Of a stretch of 64,000 bases of DNA, positions 48,301-55,783 are shown in pieces. The notes beneath the pieces are model-generated. The model did no database searches and had not been told where the DNA came from. It saw only the letters and a program-made list of their open reading frames with translations. Position numbers and translations under genes: made by a program. The DNA comes from Myxococcales bacterium (GTDB taxonomy: Bacteria > Myxococcota > Polyangia > Nannocystales > Nannocystaceae): NCBI GenBank assembly GCA_016793465.1, contig JAEUJW010000001.1, positions 61,672-125,671 on the forward strand. Direction: 5' to 3'. Position 1 is the stretch's first letter, and every line of letters starts with the position of its first letter.

Positions 48301-51300
48301 AGCAGCAGGTCGGCGGCCAGCGGCGCGTCCGACTTGCGGCGCGCGCGGTCGACGAGCGCCAGCGCGGTGTCGATGTAGCGCTGGCTCTGGCCCTGGCGCG
48401 CGGCCTGCTCGGAGGCCGCGGCGTGCAGGTCGGCGGCCGCGGGCGCGTCCTGCAGGGCCTGCAGGCGCAGCGCCAGCGACTCGTCGCCGCGGCCGGTCGC
48501 GTCGAGCGCGTCGGCCAGCTCGCCGAGCAGCGCCGCCTTGGCCTCGCCCTCGGGCCCGTACGACAGGCGCGAGCGCAGCACGCGGATCAGCAGCGGCGCG
48601 TCGCCCCGCAGGCGCAGGGTCCGCTGGAGCTTGCGGGCCTCGCGGTCGTCCTGCAGCGCGGTGGTGATGGCCTGCTCGAGCAGCTCGGCGGCCGGGCCGG
48701 ACTGCTCGCGGCGGGCGGCCAGGCGGTGCAGCTCGTAGAGCGCCTCGCTGATGCCGATCGCCTGCTCGTCGTCGGTCGAGCCGGGGCGGCGGCGGGCCGA
48801 CAGCAAGAGGGCGCGGTAGGTCCGCTCGGCGCGCGCGAGCTCGCCTTCCTCTTGAGACAGCTCGGCCAACATCTGCAGCGCCTGCAGGTTGGTCATGTCC
48901 ATGCCGGTCGCCAGCTCGAGCTGGGCCAGCGCCTCGATGCGGTTGCCCTCGGCGCGGGCCAGCGCGGCCAGCTTGGTGTGCACGTGGGCGCGCTCGGGCG
49001 AGCGCCGGCGGCCGAAGTCGGCGAGCAGCTTCTCGAGGATGGCGCGGGCCTCGGAGTAGCGGCCGGCGGCCCACAGCGCGTCGGCGAGGTTGCGCAGCAC
49101 GCCGGCGTCGTCGGGCACGAGCTGGCGCAGCTGCTCGAGCACCGGGATGGCGCGCCCGAGCTGGCCGAGGCGGTCGCGGTAGATCGCCGCGGCCTCGTAG
49201 TCGTAGGCCAGCAGCTGGGCGCGGTCCTCGGCGTGCGGGGCCGCGGCCTGCAGCAGCGCGGCGAGCGGCTCCCAGGCCTGGCCGTCGCGGTAGAGGCGGA
49301 GCAGCAGCTCGCGGGTCCGCGGCTCCCTGGGGTCGTCGTTGACGGCGCGCGCGAGCGCGTGGATCGCCCGGTCGGTGCGGCCGGCGGACAGCAGGGCGTC
49401 GGCGAGCTGCAGGACGATCGGCACGCGCTCGGCCCCGGTCGTGCGCTCGAGCCGCTGCTGCAGCCACGGGACCGCCTCGGCCGCCTCGCCGCGGGCGAGG
49501 TGGAGGCGGGCCAGGGCGTCGAGCGAGGCGAACACCTGCGGGTCGAGGGCGACCACGCGGCGGTGGCTGGCGAGCGCCCGCGGGACCTGCCCGAGGCGCT
49601 CGCTGAGCTCGGCGTGCTGGGCCCACAGGCGGACCGCCCGCTCGCGGTCGCCGATCGCCTCGAGGCGCTCGGCGTGGGCCGAGAGGAACTCGGCCAGCTC
49701 GTCGGGCGAGGCCTTGGCCGAGAGCACGGCGATCAGCGCGGCCAGCGAGGGGTCGTGGCTCGGCTGCTCGTCGAGGTTGCGGCGCAGGGCCGCGACTCGG
49801 CCGCCGCGCTCCTCGACGATGCCGACCACGCGCGAGACGTCGAGGCGCAGCTCGAGCTTGCGGGCGGGGTCGTCGGTGCGGGCGAGCTCGTGGTGGCGGA
49901 TCGTCAGCAGCTCGGGGTAGCGCTCCTCCTGCTCGAGCAGGTCGCCGAGCGCGCGCACGGTCGCGAGGTCGTCCGGGTTCTCGTCGACGACGCTGCGGTA
50001 GAGGGTGATGGCGTGGCCGCGCTCGCCGAGCTCGGCGTAGATGCCGGCGGCCTTGCTGCGCATCGCCTGCGAGGTCGCGGCGGCGAACGGCAGGGTCGCG
50101 TTGCGGGCCAGGAGGTCGGCGGCGGCCCGGCGCTCGCCGGCCTGCTCGTGCAGGCGCGCGAGCTGCTGGACGGCCCAGCCCACGCACTCCTCCTCGCTGC
50201 GCTGGCCGCTGGTGTGCAGGCCGCGGTTCCACAGCGCGGCCGCGCGGCCCAGCAGGCGCTCGAGGATCTCCCGCGTGCGCGGGGTGTCGCCCTCGAGGCC
50301 GAGGGCCAGCTCGGAGGCCTCGAACAGCTCGTCGAAGTTGTCGGTGCGCGCCGAGTCGAGGGCCAGCAGGCTGTCGATCAGCGCGGCGTCGGGGTTCTGG
50401 CGCTGCAGCTCGACCAGCATGACGAGGCGGGCCTCGTGCCCGGGCTCGCCGGCCAGCGAGCGGTCGAGGGCGGCGCGGGCGGCCGCCGCGTCGCCGCGGT
50501 GGTCGCGGTGCCACACGGCCACGCGCGCGTCGAGGAAGGCCCGCGCCGTCGACGTGAGCCCGTCGGCGCCCTGGACCGCCGCCTCGAGCGCGCGCGTGAA
50601 GGCGTCCCAGCCGCCCTGAGCGTCGGCGTCGGACTCGACCTGCGCGAGCAACTCGGGGTCGACCTCGGCGTCGGCGACCGTCGCGCCGACCTGGGCCGCG
50701 GCCACGGCGTCCCAGCGGCCGACCCGCGCGGCCGTGCGGGCCGCCCCGCGGACCGCGTCGGTCTGCCCGGGGTCGAGGGCCAGCACCGCCTGGTAGGCCG
50801 CGAGCGCGCCGGCGTTGTCGCCGAGCTTGTGCTCGAGCGCGCGGGCCTCGCTCATGCGCAGCTCCGCGGTGCGCCGGCGGTTCGAGTCGCCGAGCGCCGC
50901 GACGGCGTCGCGGTAGGCCTCGACGAGCGTGACCCAGTCGCCGGTGTGCTCGGCGAGGCGCACGAGGTCGCGCTCGAGCTCGCGGTCGGTCGGGGTCAGG
51001 GCGAACGCGCGGCGCAGCAGGGCCAGGGCCGCGGCCGCGTCGCCAATGTGCCTCTCCTGGATGCCGGCCGTCTCGCGCAGGATGTCGGCCTGCTCGAGCG
51101 TGTCGCTGGTGACCTCGAGCCGCGACTCGACGATCTGCGCCAGCTCGGACCACTCCTGGCGCCCGCGGTAGAGCTTGCCGAGCAGCGCGACCGCCGACGG
51201 GCGGGCCTCCGCGTCGTCCAGCACCGCGAGCAGGCCCTCGCGCGCGCCGGCGTGGGTCGGGTCGGCGGTCAGGGCCGCGTCGTAGCAGGCGACCGCCCGC

Positions 51301-53108
51301 ACGGCCGCGCCGAGCTGGCCGCGGAACACGTCGCCGAGGCGGGTCGACAGGTCGGCGACCTGCACGGTGCCGCGGCCGGTCGCGCCTTGGAGGAGGTCGG
51401 CGAGCTCGGACCAGCGGCCCTGCTGCGCGAGCAGGCGGGCCAGCGCCTCGACGCCCTCGTCGGAGTCGCCGAACTCCTGCTGGATGCTCTGCCAGGTCGA
51501 GATCGCCAGGGTCGCGTCGCCGAGGTCGTCGGCCAGGATCGCGGCCATGCGCGTGAGGTCGGCGCGGCGCTGGTGCGGCGCGACCGGGCCCTCGGCGCGC
51601 TGGCGCAGCAGGGCGGCGTGGTCGGCGTGGAGCCCGAGCCGCTCGGCCAGGGCGACGGCCGCGGCCAGCGCCTCGGCGTCGTGCTCGTCGAGCGCGAGGC
51701 GGGCGCGCCAGTTGGTCAGCGCCCGCTCGGGCTCGCCGAGGTGCAGCGCCAGGCGGGCGGCGTCGCCGTAGGCCTCCGACTGGATGGTGCCCTGCTCGAG
51801 CCGGCCGCGCCGCTCGAGCACCGCGAGCCGCTCGGACCCGCGGCCTGTCTCTTCGAACAGGTCGTCGAGGCGCCGCGCGACCCGCCGGGCGGTCGCCTCG
51901 GGCGCGGCGTCGTGGGCCAGCACCTGGCTGTAGAGGTCGATGGCCGCGGCGGTGTCGTGCAGGGTGTCGTGCTGGACGTCGCCGGCCTCGGTCAGCAGGG
52001 CCACGCGGCGCTCGGCGTCGGTCGCCGCCTCGGCCGCCGCGAGCAGGCCGCGCACGTAGATTAAAAACTCGCCGGTGGTCTCGGCGAGGTGCCGCAGGCG
52101 CCGCTGGTCCTCGACGAGGTCGGGCCCGCGGCGCAGCACGTCGACGTAGTGGTCCATGGCCGAGACGGCGCGGTCGATCGCCACCAGGCGCTCGCCGATC
52201 TCGCGGTGCAGGGCGATCGCCGTGGGCGTGTCGGCCAGCGGCAGGGCCACGCCGAGCACGCGGATCACCTCGTCGGGCCGGCGCGCGTCCTCGTAGGTCG
52301 TGCGCAGCAGGTCGAGCGCCCCGGCGCGCACGCCCGGCGAGGCCGACGGCAGGGTGATGATGCGCTCGAGCAGCAGGCAGCCCTCGCGGTCGCCCTCCGA
52401 CTCGGACAGCAGCGTGCGCACCTCGTCGAGCGCCGCGTCGGGCGCGTGCAGGCGGTCGAGCGCCGTCTCGGCGATCCGCGCCTGCAGCCCCGGCGTCTCC
52501 TCGCGGCCCTTCAGCTCGATGCGCCGCTTCCACAGCGCGATCAGGTCGCTCCAGCGCTCCTGCCGCTCGAGCAGGCGCTCGAGCGAGGCCTCGAGCCGCT
52601 CGTCGCTCGGGCGCAGGCCGAGCAGCTGATGCATGTAGTCGACGGCGCGGTCGGCCTGACCCGCGAAGTCGCGGGCGATGTGGGCCGCCTCCTCGAGCAC
52701 CTGCACGCGCCGCGCCTCGCCGATCGGCGCGACCAGGGTCTGGTCGTACAGCGCCAGCAGGTCGCTCCAGCGCTCGGCCAGCGTGTACACCGAGGTCAGC
52801 TTGACGAACGCCCACTCGGCGTCCGGCACGACCGCCAGCACCCGCAGCAGCACGCGGGCCAGGCTGGCGTTGTCGTCGCCGAGCCAGGTCTCGTGGAACG
52901 CCGCGGCCCGACGACCGAGGTTGCCGGCCACCTCCGGCGACAGGTTGTGCTCGAGGGCCTCGCGGTAGGTCGCGGCCACCTCGTCGACGCGCTGCAGGAC
53001 CTCGCCGAGCTGCTCGGCGAGCGCCCAGTGGGCCTCGTTCTCGGGTTCGTTGCGCGCGGCGGCGAGGGCGGCGGCGAAGGCTTGGTCGTCTGCGGGTTGA
53101 AGTGCCAT
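45348..53108 (-). CDS. Giant TPR-repeat protein (2586 aa)
   Basis: A single frame of 2586 residues from ATG 53108. It has no signal peptide or membrane helix, so it is cytoplasmic. It is built of degenerate TPR units, many marked by W-S-x-L (WSDLLALYDQTL, WSDLIALWKRRIEL, WSELADLLQG, WSALAGLLVDSA) and by repeats of the type LARLHLARGEAAEAVPWLQQ. Such a superhelix would act as a very large scaffold. Similar giant TPR proteins occur in myxobacteria, but I cannot assign a function. The ATG is chosen because composition changes upstream. A/T-only run 52060-52067 encodes EFLIY. Long frames on the opposite strand are by-products of its codon bias. Confidence 0.9.
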   Translation of the reverse strand: MALQPADDQAFAAALAAARNEPENEAHWALAEQLGEVLQRVDEVAATYREALEHNLSPEVAGNLGRRAAAFHETWLGDDNASLARVLLRVLAVVPDAEWAFVKLTSVYTLAERWSDLLALYDQTLVAPIGEARRVQVLEEAAHIARDFAGQADRAVDYMHQLLGLRPSDERLEASLERLLERQERWSDLIALWKRRIELKGREETPGLQARIAETALDRLHAPDAALDEVRTLLSESEGDREGCLLLERIITLPSASPGVRAGALDLLRTTYEDARRPDEVIRVLGVALPLADTPTAIALHREIGERLVAIDRAVSAMDHYVDVLRRGPDLVEDQRRLRHLAETTGEFLIYVRGLLAAAEAATDAERRVALLTEAGDVQHDTLHDTAAAIDLYSQVLAHDAAPEATARRVARRLDDLFEETGRGSERLAVLERRGRLEQGTIQSEAYGDAARLALHLGEPERALTNWRARLALDEHDAEALAAAVALAERLGLHADHAALLRQRAEGPVAPHQRRADLTRMAAILADDLGDATLAISTWQSIQQEFGDSDEGVEALARLLAQQGRWSELADLLQGATGRGTVQVADLSTRLGDVFRGQLGAAVRAVACYDAALTADPTHAGAREGLLAVLDDAEARPSAVALLGKLYRGRQEWSELAQIVESRLEVTSDTLEQADILRETAGIQERHIGDAAAALALLRRAFALTPTDRELERDLVRLAEHTGDWVTLVEAYRDAVAALGDSNRRRTAELRMSEARALEHKLGDNAGALAAYQAVLALDPGQTDAVRGAARTAARVGRWDAVAAAQVGATVADAEVDPELLAQVESDADAQGGWDAFTRALEAAVQGADGLTSTARAFLDARVAVWHRDHRGDAAAARAALDRSLAGEPGHEARLVMLVELQRQNPDAALIDSLLALDSARTDNFDELFEASELALGLEGDTPRTREILERLLGRAAALWNRGLHTSGQRSEEECVGWAVQQLARLHEQAGERRAAADLLARNATLPFAAATSQAMRSKAAGIYAELGERGHAITLYRSVVDENPDDLATVRALGDLLEQEERYPELLTIRHHELARTDDPARKLELRLDVSRVVGIVEERGGRVAALRRNLDEQPSHDPSLAALIAVLSAKASPDELAEFLSAHAERLEAIGDRERAVRLWAQHAELSERLGQVPRALASHRRVVALDPQVFASLDALARLHLARGEAAEAVPWLQQRLERTTGAERVPIVLQLADALLSAGRTDRAIHALARAVNDDPREPRTRELLLRLYRDGQAWEPLAALLQAAAPHAEDRAQLLAYDYEAAAIYRDRLGQLGRAIPVLEQLRQLVPDDAGVLRNLADALWAAGRYSEARAILEKLLADFGRRRSPERAHVHTKLAALARAEGNRIEALAQLELATGMDMTNLQALQMLAELSQEEGELARAERTYRALLLSARRRPGSTDDEQAIGISEALYELHRLAARREQSGPAAELLEQAITTALQDDREARKLQRTLRLRGDAPLLIRVLRSRLSYGPEGEAKAALLGELADALDATGRGDESLALRLQALQDAPAAADLHAAASEQAARQGQSQRYIDTALALVDRARRKSDAPLAADLLLRVAEIVERELGDHDKAAEIYGRVESLEHRVVEAWMGLARIAAARGDSARQVELLERISGAPDDAMTPEVRARAAFGLAEIHLGGPDSRDAGVAAMRRALDHDPRYEIAEPILRRTLASAPDHPELLALYEEVLRNIGDAPALLAFLERRAHGQDASPALAREAADLALAAGDGERAEALMSRTLELARERSDADDHAVWALLALAGRRKDAGDLGGSIAHLRDASALAEPAQVFDLGLELAGLAAQQQDKLSLAAELYEDLLTQDPGNRKVWAPLRDVYRQLGDQDRLQNLVEATLQSLTDVKERNSMRLELVHGLLATMARETEAVRLLKDILAEEPGHKEAERLLAEVFERTGYDTELVELLTQQLLAAQESRDGEAVVAAALRLGDLHRRTQPDEAKSVYRTALDFAPDNRELIEALLGLLDPEHEQRERAEITERLLAVETGEDAVKRTLGLADQWDALGDSEAVARVLGRGYKAAPESDELRGRLERWYRGREDWSALAGLLVDSADRAIEPSDAVRLLREASGLYADKLSDAARAAEVLRKACSVDPVNMALLRELVARLAETGEHQAAIDELTQALDWQPLDQRTLIEFLRRRAELGMIVGAEDKAAADLEKAYEVVGAELIPDLIDGLERWRSAATRRSDRDGERAATLRLVEVLGKEGAADQARHTLASWVAREQNDTAALRMLMAMDSAAGSWESVIESCTRLVAAESGAAQISAVLQLVEACEKVGRPSDAKAGLEIAYAAQPGNEAVRERLKAIFEEEENYHALARILIDEASSVEDESARFLMLRQAGELLLDEDPAAAAVALKQALALKPSDQAVNLLLVEAYTQSKQQDAADAILDAAIESMKGRRSPELCVLQYRKAAVAGAVGNQEQQLHWLKEAHNTDRNNGDVAVELAALAEKLEDFDLAIRVLRSIALMEAAPMSRAVAYLRQGYIAERRGDRQKAVLWGRKALMEDPNCHEATDFLKQIGEL

Positions 53109-53497
53109 CGATCGAATGCCTCGTGAGTCGGACTTCCAGGAGCGTGCGGCCGCGCGGCAGGCGAGCGACGCACATAAAATTCGAGGGTTGCACCATACCA
53201 GTCTTTGCTGGACGTCGCGGGCCGGTCGGACGGTCGGCGGCGCTGTGGGGCCGGCGCGCACGCGCGCCGACGGGTTCGTCCGCGCGGCGACGTCACGCGC
53301 TCACGCGGAGCGACCGCGCGGATGCGGAGCGTCGACCGGGGCCCGAGGTCCGACGACCGCAGCCGCCGCGGAACGATGGACATGCACGCAGTCGCGGCGA
53401 GCTTGCGACCGCGGTGGCGCGACGAGTCCGTCGCCTCGCTGTCACTTCGCGGATCCGCGCGCGGCCTCGATGCCGCTGCACGTAAATGAAGGAGCGA
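53109..53497. other. Intergenic gap, 389 bp
   Basis: This stretch separates two minus-strand genes. It contains an isolated A/T-only run (53174-53181) about 65 bases before the giant gene's ATG, which could be part of its promoter; no -35 partner is clear. The rest is GC-rich with no supported gene. Confidence 0.4.
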
Positions 53498-55783
53498 TCA
53501 GGTCGCGGGCCCTCGCGCCCCGGCGGCGGCGAGCCAGGCCTGCAGCCAGCGGCGGCCGCGGGGCAAGATCTCCGCGGGCCCCAGCGCGAGGCACTCGGGC
53601 ATCGCGGCGAGCAGCGCCTCGGCCACGCGGTGCGGGGCCCAGCGCTGCTGCATCACCCACTGCCAGTCGGCGATCACCTGGGCCTGGCGCTCCTCGGGGA
53701 ACGCGGCGGCGACGGCCTCGGGCGCGGCGAGCTGCGCGGCCAGGCGCTGGACCTCGTCGCGGCGGAGCTGCGCGCGCGGCTGCGGCAGCAGGTGACGATC
53801 GATGGCGTAGACCAGCAGCGCGACGATGAAACCGACCAGCTCGCCGAGGCGGCGGCGGTGCTCGTCGCGCCGGCGCAGCTCGCCGCCCGCGCGCGGGCGC
53901 GGCCCGGCGAACGCGAACGTCCCGTCGAGCGGCGCCTCCGACGACGGCCGCAGCGCCACCTGGCGCGCGCGCTCGAGGTCCGCGAGCAGCTCGGGCGCGC
54001 CGCACGGGGTCAGGCGGGCGGCCAGCGTCAGCGCCAGGTCGAGGTAGGCGCTGCGGTCGCGGTCCTCGTCGTCGAGCCGGCGCCGGCGCGGGCGCAGCGG
54101 GGCCGCGCCGGTGCGGGCCAGCGCGAGGTCGAGGGCGTCGTCGAGGTCGAGGTCGCGGGCCGCGGTCATCGCCATCACCTCGGACTGCAGCTCGCTGCGG
54201 TCGACGGCGAGGGCGACGAGCGCCAGCTCGAGCTCGAGGAAGCGGTGGAACAGCTCGCGGATGGCCCGCAGCTCGTGGCAGCCGCTGTCGCCGTGCAGCG
54301 CCGCGGCGGTGACCGGGCCGAGCGTGCCGCCCTCGGCCAGCACCAGCCCGAGCGGCACGGCCCGCAGCAGCGCCGCCGGCTTCGGCGCCCACACGGCGTC
54401 GACCGCCGCCAGCGCGAGCAGCAGCGGGCGCGGGCGGATCTCGACGGCGTTGACGTCGACCAGGCGCTCGCGCCCCGGCACCGCCCGCCGCAGCACGAAG
54501 ATCGCCTCGGGGCCCCACCAGCCGGCCGCGCGCCCCAGCCACAGCAGGCGCGCCATCTCGTCGTCGTGGCGCGGGCCGCAGCGCGGACGACCCAGGCATC
54601 GAGCTTCGCTGGCCGCGAGGACAGGTCCCATCGGACAGGTCCCGTCGGCCCACGCGCGCGTGGCCGCCAGCAGCAGCTCGCGCCCGAACGGGGCCAGGCG
54701 CTCGTCGCGACCGAGCGGCTCGCCGAGCTCGACGTGGTCGGCGTCGACCGCCGCGGCCACCAGCGCGGCCAGCCAGCGCCGGCGCGTCGGCTCGTCGAGC
54801 GCGCTCGCCGGGTCGGCGACCACCCGCGCCATCAGCTGGCGGTGGGCGAACTGCCCGAGGTCGAGCTCGGCCAGCAGCTCGCGCTGCAGCGCCGCGAGGT
54901 CGGTCGGCAGCGGCTCCTCGGTCTTGCGCGCCGACAGCACCGCCAGCATCCCGAGGTGCGCCGGCCGGCGCGTCAGCTGCGGCGCCGTCGCCCGCACCGC
55001 CGCGACCCGGGCCGGCGCGGCCCGCCCCCACGGACCCGCCTCGCGGGCCCACACCGCCAGCAGGCGGTCCTGCGGGGCCTGCGACAGCGGCAGCACGAAC
55101 ACCCGCCGCAGCCCTGGCGCGTCGACGAGCCCGGGCGTGTCGGGCGCGCGGCTGCTGACGACCACGCGCTCGCCGGCGGCCGCCAGCTCGGCCGCCCACG
55201 CGGCCGCGGTCTGCTGGCCCTCGCTCGCGCCGAGCTCGTCGACCCCGGCGATCACGTGGCACGCCCTCAGCCGGCGCAGCGGCGCGGCCCGCCAGCTGCG
55301 GTCGAACTGCCGCCGGATGTCGAGCTCGACCGCGTCCCACCAGCGATCCAGCGCCGCGCGGGCCGACAGCCCGCTCCACGGCCCGGTGAGGTCGAGCAGG
55401 CCGATGGCCGCGCGCGTGGCGTGCCCGCAGATCAGCAGCGGGATCGGCAGCGGCCGGTGGTGCAGGCCGAGCACGAGGTCGTGCAGCAGCGTGCAGACCC
55501 CCGCGGTCGCCCCGCCGACCAGCCAGAGCCCGGGGCTGTCCTCTGCGACCTGTCCTTCGAGCCAGGCGTCGAGCTCGTGCCCGGTCGCCGCCAGCGTCGC
55601 CTCGTCGGCGTCGTCGGCCAGCGGCGCGGGCCCGAGGCGCAGCCCGCGGCACAGCTCGTGCCAGGCGATCGCCTGGTCCGGCGTCATCAGGTCGTCGATC
55701 AGCGCGTGGCCCAGCTTCAGGTGCAGCCAGTGGAGGTAGGTCTCGACGCACGCGCCGAGCCCCCGCGCGCCGCCGTCGATCAC
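53498..55783 (-). CDS. Degenerate NACHT/STAND-like protein (761 aa)
   Basis: 761 residues, no signal peptide. Residues ~85-215 show an NTPase-like series: LWLVGGATAGVCT where a P-loop is expected (Lys replaced by Val), CHVIAGVDELG like a NACHT Walker B (~175-184), and RVVVSSRAPD like the NACHT sensor-1 strand (~206-215). The remainder is helical, as in STAND effector or sensor regions, without identifiable repeats. It is probably an ATP-independent relative or a pseudo-NTPase. Its ATG overlaps the stop of the S46 peptidase gene in an ATGA junction, so the two are translated together. A near-copy of the palindrome (54624-54637) lies inside. Confidence 0.65.
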   Translation of the reverse strand: MIDGGARGLGACVETYLHWLHLKLGHALIDDLMTPDQAIAWHELCRGLRLGPAPLADDADEATLAATGHELDAWLEGQVAEDSPGLWLVGGATAGVCTLLHDLVLGLHHRPLPIPLLICGHATRAAIGLLDLTGPWSGLSARAALDRWWDAVELDIRRQFDRSWRAAPLRRLRACHVIAGVDELGASEGQQTAAAWAAELAAAGERVVVSSRAPDTPGLVDAPGLRRVFVLPLSQAPQDRLLAVWAREAGPWGRAAPARVAAVRATAPQLTRRPAHLGMLAVLSARKTEEPLPTDLAALQRELLAELDLGQFAHRQLMARVVADPASALDEPTRRRWLAALVAAAVDADHVELGEPLGRDERLAPFGRELLLAATRAWADGTCPMGPVLAASEARCLGRPRCGPRHDDEMARLLWLGRAAGWWGPEAIFVLRRAVPGRERLVDVNAVEIRPRPLLLALAAVDAVWAPKPAALLRAVPLGLVLAEGGTLGPVTAAALHGDSGCHELRAIRELFHRFLELELALVALAVDRSELQSEVMAMTAARDLDLDDALDLALARTGAAPLRPRRRRLDDEDRDRSAYLDLALTLAARLTPCGAPELLADLERARQVALRPSSEAPLDGTFAFAGPRPRAGGELRRRDEHRRRLGELVGFIVALLVYAIDRHLLPQPRAQLRRDEVQRLAAQLAAPEAVAAAFPEERQAQVIADWQWVMQQRWAPHRVAEALLAAMPECLALGPAEILPRGRRWLQAWLAAAGARGPAT
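54624..54637. repeat. Near-copy of the dispersed palindrome
   Basis: GGTCC-CATC-GGACA, one base off, followed by a second GGTCCC. It lies in the NACHT-like gene within a short direct repeat of GGACAGGTCCC. Confidence 0.45.

Noticed and set aside
45288..52064. A 2258-codon open frame on the plus strand opposite the giant TPR gene
   Set aside because: Its composition (Val/Gly/Arg/Leu without domain patterns) is what GC-biased third positions of the minus-strand gene produce. The minus strand gives clear TPR repeats.
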